From Ophiodon elongatus (Eukaryota; Chordata; Actinopteri; Perciformes; Hexagrammidae), in the NCBI GenBank assembly GCA_016806645.1, contig JACSYO010000098.1, forward strand, positions 372,001 through 436,000: 64,000 bases of DNA, given 5' to 3'. The position numbers and the translations under genes are program-made. Positions 58,501 through 64,000 of this stretch are shown here, piece after piece (within the stretch, counting starts at the first letter, position 1; the number at the start of each line of letters is the position of its first letter). Below the pieces are notes generated by a model. That model had not been told where the DNA came from and did not search any database. It saw nothing but the letters and a program-made list of their open reading frames with translations.

Positions 58501-60937
58501 ATGTCCGAGCTCATGGAGGGTGTGCATGGAGTCGAGGGTCCATCCGAGTAGTTGTCACTGGTGGAGAAGTCCTCTGCCTCAATCTTTGTGGTGGTGGAGA
58601 GGCTGTCCATTGGCCTGTCTCCGCTTCGGTCTAGATCAGTAGTGAATGAGACAGAGCTGGAACCTAGCAGGCTGCTCTCAGGAGGGTGTGAAAGAGGGAG
58701 GGGGTTGTTCCTCCCTAGACCATCGCGACTTTGATCTTCTCGCCTCTGACTCTGCTGCTCCATTGATCCACGGCATGGCTGCTGGTGTTGCTGGTGCTGC
58801 GGTGCTCCTGCCGGTGAGCCAAGAAACGGTGCAGGAACAGAGCCTAACAGCTGGAAGGGCAGCATGAAGGCCATGCTGTTGACAAAGTTCTCAAAGTGGT
58901 GCATGCTACTGCTGCTCAGCTTATCGACTTTGGATGTAGAGAGGTTGGCAGCAGTGCGTGGGGTGTTGCGCTCAATGAAAGTGCGGATATCAGAGTTGGT
59001 GCGGGTGCTGGGAACCAACACCGCCTGGCCCTCCTTGTCCTGCAGAGCCATCAGCTCCACTATGGACTTGGTCTCACCAAAGCGCAAGAACTGCTGCAAT
59101 GTGGCGATCTCCTCCTCAAACGTCATGATGGCCCACCGGTCCAGCACCTTCCCGGCTACATCCTGCAGACAGGGCAAGAAGAATGGGAAGAGCAGCATGG
59201 TACAGGGTAGAAGGCAAGGATATGAAGTAGATTGAGAAGGAGAGGGGAAATGAAAAAAAGAGAATGGAGAGAGAGAGCAATTTCATCATTAGCATTATAA
59301 GTGTCTGTTGGGTTGCTCATACATATTCACAGAGTGGGTTAGATGACACACCCTATAAAGCGGACTGGCAGGGTAGCTAAATAAAGGAATCAGATTGAGT
59401 GTTAATACAAGCGGGCAGTGCAGAACCCTGAGAATCCTCATTACACAGACACCCAGTGTTTCATCTTGCAGGTCATTTCTCTTCATTTAAATCATGTGGA
59501 TTTACTTCAAGCAGATAGGGAACACACACACACATCCGGGTGAGAACGTGCATTCAGGCATAATAGCAAACACGTACACTCATACACAGATTCCCAAAGG
59601 CATGCAAAATAAATATGCACCACACACACACACACACACACACAGAAGTAAGGGTGTGGTGATCAGAGGGCGGCTCACATTGATCAAGTGGGTCCTCTCT
59701 CTCTTAGCCCAGCAGTAATCACATGTGAGTTTGGGTGTCTTTGAAAGAGTGAAGAGCGGCTTCGTGCCGTAACCGTGATTAATATTTCATCACAGAGCAT
59801 TCATTGGGCGCCTGTCGAGGATTCTGACTACGTTCACCATTAGATGAGCTAACATGAATTAAACGCAGCCCAACTTGAATACTTGATGATGTACTAATCG
59901 AAGCGAGAGCTTGCGCTGACATAGTGCCTGCAGCCCAGGCCTTGGCCAGCTTGGCTCCGGCTTGAGAGGAAATCTGAAGCAAAAGACATAATATTTACAA
60001 ATCTACCCAGCACAGTTTGGAGACCTCCCCAAGCTGGTTGTACCACAGCAACAAGCAAGCCGCATCAGCAGGGTACCAAGGGAGTTCATGGCATTGGTCG
60101 CTACATCACATCCCTACTCTCTCCTGTCTTCAGCCATGCTTTCCTGACCCCTCTTCTCCCTCCTCCTCCCACGTCTTCCTCAGAAATTCCCTCTCTGTTC
60201 ATAGACTCACTTATACTCTGAGTTTTAGCCTCCAGGCTGTTTTAGAGGCTTTTCCACCCCGAAAATAATTACGCTACATACTATGTCGGAATTGTTTTAA
60301 TATTTAAAGGAAGAGTACGGAAATAGTTTGCCTCCCTTCAGAGATTCAGATGAAAAGGTTGATATCAATCTTATAGCTGTGTGTTAGGAACATAGCTGGG
60401 GTCACATTGTGTTAAACTAGCATACCGTTACGACTGGAGGCAGGGGGGAACAGCTAGCCTGACTGTCCAAAGTTCAAAAACAGGCCTACCAACACCCATA
60501 GAGTTATTGCACAAGGTGTATATAAAAACCACACACAATAAACAGGAATGTAAAAACAACAATTTGTGATTTTTAGTCTCTCTGGCTCCCAGCACTTCTT
60601 TGTGCACTTGTTCTATAGTTCTAAGACAAAAAACAAAAAAACACAGTGGTAGCGACCTGTTAATCCCAAGGTCGCCACGCCCTAAAGCATACCCCGCTTC
60701 AGCGTAATTATTAACTAAATGAACATCATGCTGTATTGAAAAAGACTTGAAACTATAGATATTGGGACCATATACTCATGTTTACAAGGTTTAGTAATGA
60801 GAAGTATGTTCATTTTCTCATAGACTTCTATACAATAAGATTTATTTTTACAACCAAAATAATTCACAAAATGTTGACTTATTTTAAAAAATCTGCAGGA
60901 AATGTTCAGAAACCCACAACGGTTGAGGTATTATCAG

Positions 60938-61008
<71 letters not shown>

Positions 61009-61971
61009 TCTCCCCCCCACTGCTTACCTGGAGGACGTATCCACGTATGTAGTCCTGCAGTGTCCAGTCAAGTGCGTTGAGGATCTGTACGACCTCCTCT
61101 TGCTTGAGTACAGAGAAAAGGCGGTCCAGGAGGATCTTGAGGCGGATGGGGATGGCCTGGGTGCCATACAGCATCAGGCTGCAAATATCGAACACCACGT
61201 TGGAGTGCACAATCTCCACCTGGCTGCTCTGGTACATGTGGTGGACCTTCAGTTTACTCAGGGCTAGAATACACAGATCAGATTTAACCGGGTTAGATTT
61301 TATGAAACTGCACTGGTCCCTGGACTGAACAAAGAGGAACAACATGTTTTGAAAAGGTTGGAGGCTAAAACAAGTCTATATATATATACAATGTATTAAT
61401 GTAAGCAATGCTGAAAACAAAATTATAAAAAAATTTAATGGGACAAAAACAAAAAGTATATATCAACATAGCTGTGAAAATAAGTGGTTTGTGTGTATAT
61501 AGAACGATCTAATTCACTTTCTGTCACTAACAACAAGACTGCTTTTGTTAGCTGACAAAAAATAAAGAAATAAACATTAGAATACTGTGTGAGCAATAGA
61601 TAATAAATAAGAACAAATTAAATACACGAAAGCTGTGTGACAGTAGTCACATGTGTCACATGTGAACAGGCACATTCTACGTCCATGGATAATGTCTGAA
61701 AAGCTGCTTTATTTTCATGATATTTAAGTTTATTTTGCAGAGTAGCAAACCAAAACTCTTCTCATATCAGTGGTGCGTTAGAAAATATGTATTTTATCTG
61801 AAATACACATAAAAGTAATGAAAATAGCCTCAGCTGAATGTCTTGGCATTACCAGTAGAAGCTCTTACCGTGTGCTACCCAGCCATGCTTGCAGTTTTCA
61901 CACTGCCTCCTCTTCAGCTTCCCAGGCTTGAAGCTGTCACAGTTACAGTTCACCAAAGTGCAGCAGATAGC
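54764..61971 (-). CDS. bnc1: Basonuclin 1 (visible four coding exons, 5' incomplete)
   Basis: Basonuclin 1 is a nuclear zinc-finger protein of epithelial and germ cells, linked in mammals to rRNA gene transcription and cell proliferation. Exons are 61971-61869, 61263-61028, 59162-57073 and 55559-54764; phases agree and 1074 residues are visible (human protein 994 as I recall). Three pairs of C2H2 fingers are present: about residues 373-420, a pair split by the last intron, and a C-terminal pair. A basic nuclear signal [17 protein letters not shown] lies near 558-574. The C-terminal finger text [20 protein letters not shown] and the SQTSVIF motif match BNC1 rather than BNC2. The start-codon exon was not found; intron 1 begins at 61972. 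Adjacency to sh3gl3 agrees with human 15q25. Confidence 0.95.
55560..57072 (-). other. bnc1: bnc1 intron between the two halves of a zinc finger
   Basis: GT-AG ends are clear. The intron interrupts the second finger pair between RDR and HSANLN. No exon is seen inside. The stretches 55920-56500 look like unique sequence with no repeat signature. Confidence 0.85.
57073..59162 (-). CDS. bnc1: bnc1 large central exon
   Basis: Its 696 codons begin [13 protein letters not shown] and carry the conserved [18 protein letters not shown] and [20 protein letters not shown] blocks, the first finger pair ([20 protein letters not shown], then [20 protein letters not shown]), the [16 protein letters not shown] block, the PKKKSRKS nuclear signal, a long acidic variable region, and most of the second pair ([20 protein letters not shown]). 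Acceptor CTGTCTGCAG, donor GTGAGA. Confidence 0.98.
60640..60850 (-). repeat. Dispersed teleost repeat, copy 2 (inverted relative to 20220)
   Basis: In reverse complement it reads TATAGAAGTCTATGAGAAAA, then GTAAACATGAGTATATGGTC, then CAATACAGCATGATGTTCAT and GTATGCTTTAGGGCG, the same order as at 20300-20500. The copy is partial. Confidence 0.85.
60939..61006. repeat. (AC)34 microsatellite next to a bnc1 donor site
   Basis: The run of 68 bp ends 21 bases from the donor of the 61263-61028 exon, so the transcript reads UG repeats just after the 5' splice site. Confidence 0.97.
61028..61263 (-). CDS. bnc1: bnc1 exon 3
   Basis: It encodes [40 protein letters not shown] and [20 protein letters not shown] then [18 protein letters not shown], the strongly conserved N-terminal basonuclin block. 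Acceptor TATTCTAG, donor GTAAGC. Confidence 0.98.
61264..61868 (-). other. bnc1: bnc1 intron 2
   Basis: A 605-bp AT-rich intron with no exon or repeat of note. Confidence 0.85.
61869..61971 (-). CDS. bnc1: bnc1 exon 2, cysteine-rich N-terminal motif
   Basis: It encodes [20 protein letters not shown] followed by [14 protein letters not shown] and a split alanine codon. The arrangement of cysteines (CC, CNC, CENC) matches human BNC1 AISCTLNCSCQSFKPGK and may bind metal. Acceptor TGACAG, donor GTAAGA. It starts in phase 0, so the missing first exon should end on a complete codon. Confidence 0.95.
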
Positions 61972-62688
61972 CTGTCAACACAAAGAAAAACACAGTTTTT
62001 CCTCTTCTTTTAATGAGCACACACAGACAAAGAAAATGATTCCTGTTTTTACAACACACAGTACAATCCTCCATCTTGAATTTGGATTTGCTGACCATTG
62101 ATCACCATACAACTCTTTTTTTTCTTGTTCCAATACTTTTATGAAGCAGCGGATGCTTCTGTTATCTGAATTATTAAACCAAAGACACACATTTTTTTTT
62201 GGGCTGCAGCATTTCACGGAATTAAAATATTGTAGATGATATGTATAATTTTATTCAGATTTTACCAACTTCCGCCAGACACATATTGTTGCAAACCTTG
62301 CGTAGGAGCTGGCAAGTGTATTCAAAAAGGTTGAAGTTCTATTTTGAAATTCTTAACATTAAAGACTGAAATCATCCCAAATCATTCCAAATCATTCCAA
62401 AGGTATAATATTTCCACGTGGCCACATTTGTACGCATAGCAGGAATGCAGCATAATAGCAATAATAGAGAATGTGCCCTGTCATCTCATCCGTCTGTGGC
62501 TGTGCAGGCGAGAAGAGTCAGAGTGTGTGTGTGGCTGCAGCTCTGCTTATTCTACACAGCTCCATGAAAAATGTACAACCGTCAAGTTGCCCGGAGAAAA
62601 CGAAAGAAAGAGCTTAGTTGCCTCAAGTAATTTTGGTCTCCCTTTGTGTATCACTCATTGCCTGGTTTCCCTTGTGATGGCAGCAGTA

Positions 62689-62692
<4 letters not shown>

Positions 62693-62756
<64 letters not shown>
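62693..62756. repeat. (GT)32 microsatellite
   Basis: A clean GT run. It is complementary to the CA tract that begins 105 bp further on. Confidence 0.97.
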
Positions 62757-62757
<1 letters not shown>

Positions 62758-62860
62758 GGTAGTGCTGCAGGGCAGGTCCTATCTACAGTAGGCCTAACGA
62801 AAGGTCTCAGACACACCTGGACCACCAAAACCCTCACAATCAATCAATGCCGAAGGCAAA

Positions 62861-63024
<164 letters not shown>

Positions 63025-63978
63025 TAGGTCAAAGGACTGTGTCCATTAGTTCATCTGCTAATGGGTTTTATCTTTTCAGGATAAACATGCAGAAAAGCAG
63101 AGTAAGTGGACAGACACACAGAGACTCTAAGTGAGGAGTGAATGGCAGTAATGAGTCAAGTTTTCGGAGGAGCTGCTGACTTGGCAGCGGAGAGGACTCT
63201 AGCACACTGATCCACTGAAAATGTCTGAAAATGCCTTGGACATAAAAATATATATAATAATTTACGCACCAGGAACTGAGTGTAAAGCATCATCAGATTT
63301 ATGATCAAAGCGTGTGTTGTTAGTGCTACATACTGAAAACCTCGGAGTGGCTGTGCTACGCCACCTCTCTCCCTCTGCATCTATAATGCATGATCAGTGG
63401 GGTTTTAGTATACATGAGCGGCATGCTTAGCTCCTCACTGGAGCTCACTCCCTCTCCACGGGCGCAGAGGGGAGAGAAGTGCGGGTGGGTGGATGGGTAC
63501 GGGACCTCCTCCTCCTCATTTAGTCAGCCGCTTGGCTCTGCGCTCGAGGCTGGGCTTGTCCTTGAGATCTGGGATCGCGTTATTTCACCTTACAATAACC
63601 TCCCATCATTAGGACGGATAAACTGACCCGAGATGAAGGCAGCGGCAGCTACCTGGCCTTGAGACCCAGCGTGGCAGCTCAAGCCTTCAGTCCCGTGACA
63701 TCCGTTTGCTTTTCTCTCTATCGCCCTCTCTGTCAGTTTCATCTCCGGCTGGCTAGCTCAGCCTGGACAGTGGTGAGGTGTAAAAAAAAAGAAGAAAAAA
63801 GAAGCCCTTTTGCTCATCTCTCAGCGACATAATCCCATCATTACAGAGCACCAAGAACCAACATGGCCCAATTAGGCTAATCCCACCCCACTGTGGGTGC
63901 ACACACACCTCCTCCTGCTGCTCCCACTAATATACATCTCAATCAGGTGCCCCCTGCTTGCTCACCAGCCTGTAACAC

Positions 63979-64000
63979 ACACACACACACACACACACAC
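63979..64000. repeat. AC microsatellite at the right edge
   Basis: An AC run cut by the window end. Confidence 0.9.

Larger units (their letters stand above)
59163..61027 (-). other. bnc1: bnc1 intron 3 with TG repeat and a dispersed repeat
   Basis: No coding exon inside. It contains a CA run (60939-61006) and a reverse copy of the repeat at 20220-20650. A smaller CA cluster lies at 59619-59642. Confidence 0.85.

Overview
This is a 64 kb piece of a ray-finned (teleost) fish genome. The coding sequence is split into vertebrate-type exons with GT-AG introns. The non-coding part is full of teleost-style dispersed repeats (L2-like LINE, a LINE with an ATGG tail, hAT and other TIR transposons, a tRNA-like SINE) and long CA/TG microsatellites. 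Two large genes are on the minus strand and one compact gene is on the plus strand.

Layout: (1) 1-4600 holds an internally deleted L2-like LINE (384-1325) and a possible terminal exon of an unknown plus-strand gene (1562-1838). (2) 4657-5862 is an uninterrupted plus-strand gene for a delta-like connexin (gap-junction protein). (3) 12882-41617, minus strand, is sh3gl3 (endophilin A3). I could rebuild all eleven coding exons from the N-BAR start to the SH3 stop with matching splice phases; intron 1 alone is 21.6 kb. (4) 41618-54763 is intergenic, with transposons and no gene I can support. (5) 54764-61971, minus strand, is bnc1 (basonuclin 1, a paired-zinc-finger nuclear protein). Four coding exons are visible; the exon with the start codon was not found and may lie beyond the right edge.

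bnc1 next to sh3gl3 matches, from memory, the human 15q25 neighbourhood BNC1-SH3GL3, which supports calling the 1/3 paralogs rather than BNC2/SH3GL2. The three genes do not form a pathway: one makes intercellular channels, one bends and tethers endocytic membrane, and one regulates transcription. No bacterial, viral or CRISPR-type system is present. The most unusual sequence is in the introns: a 149-nt sh3gl3 intron that is mostly TG repeat, two short phase-matched linker exons before the SH3 exon, a hAT element that landed inside a 30-bp minisatellite with a perfect 8-bp duplication, and two roughly 1-kb TIR transposons with 3-bp duplications.
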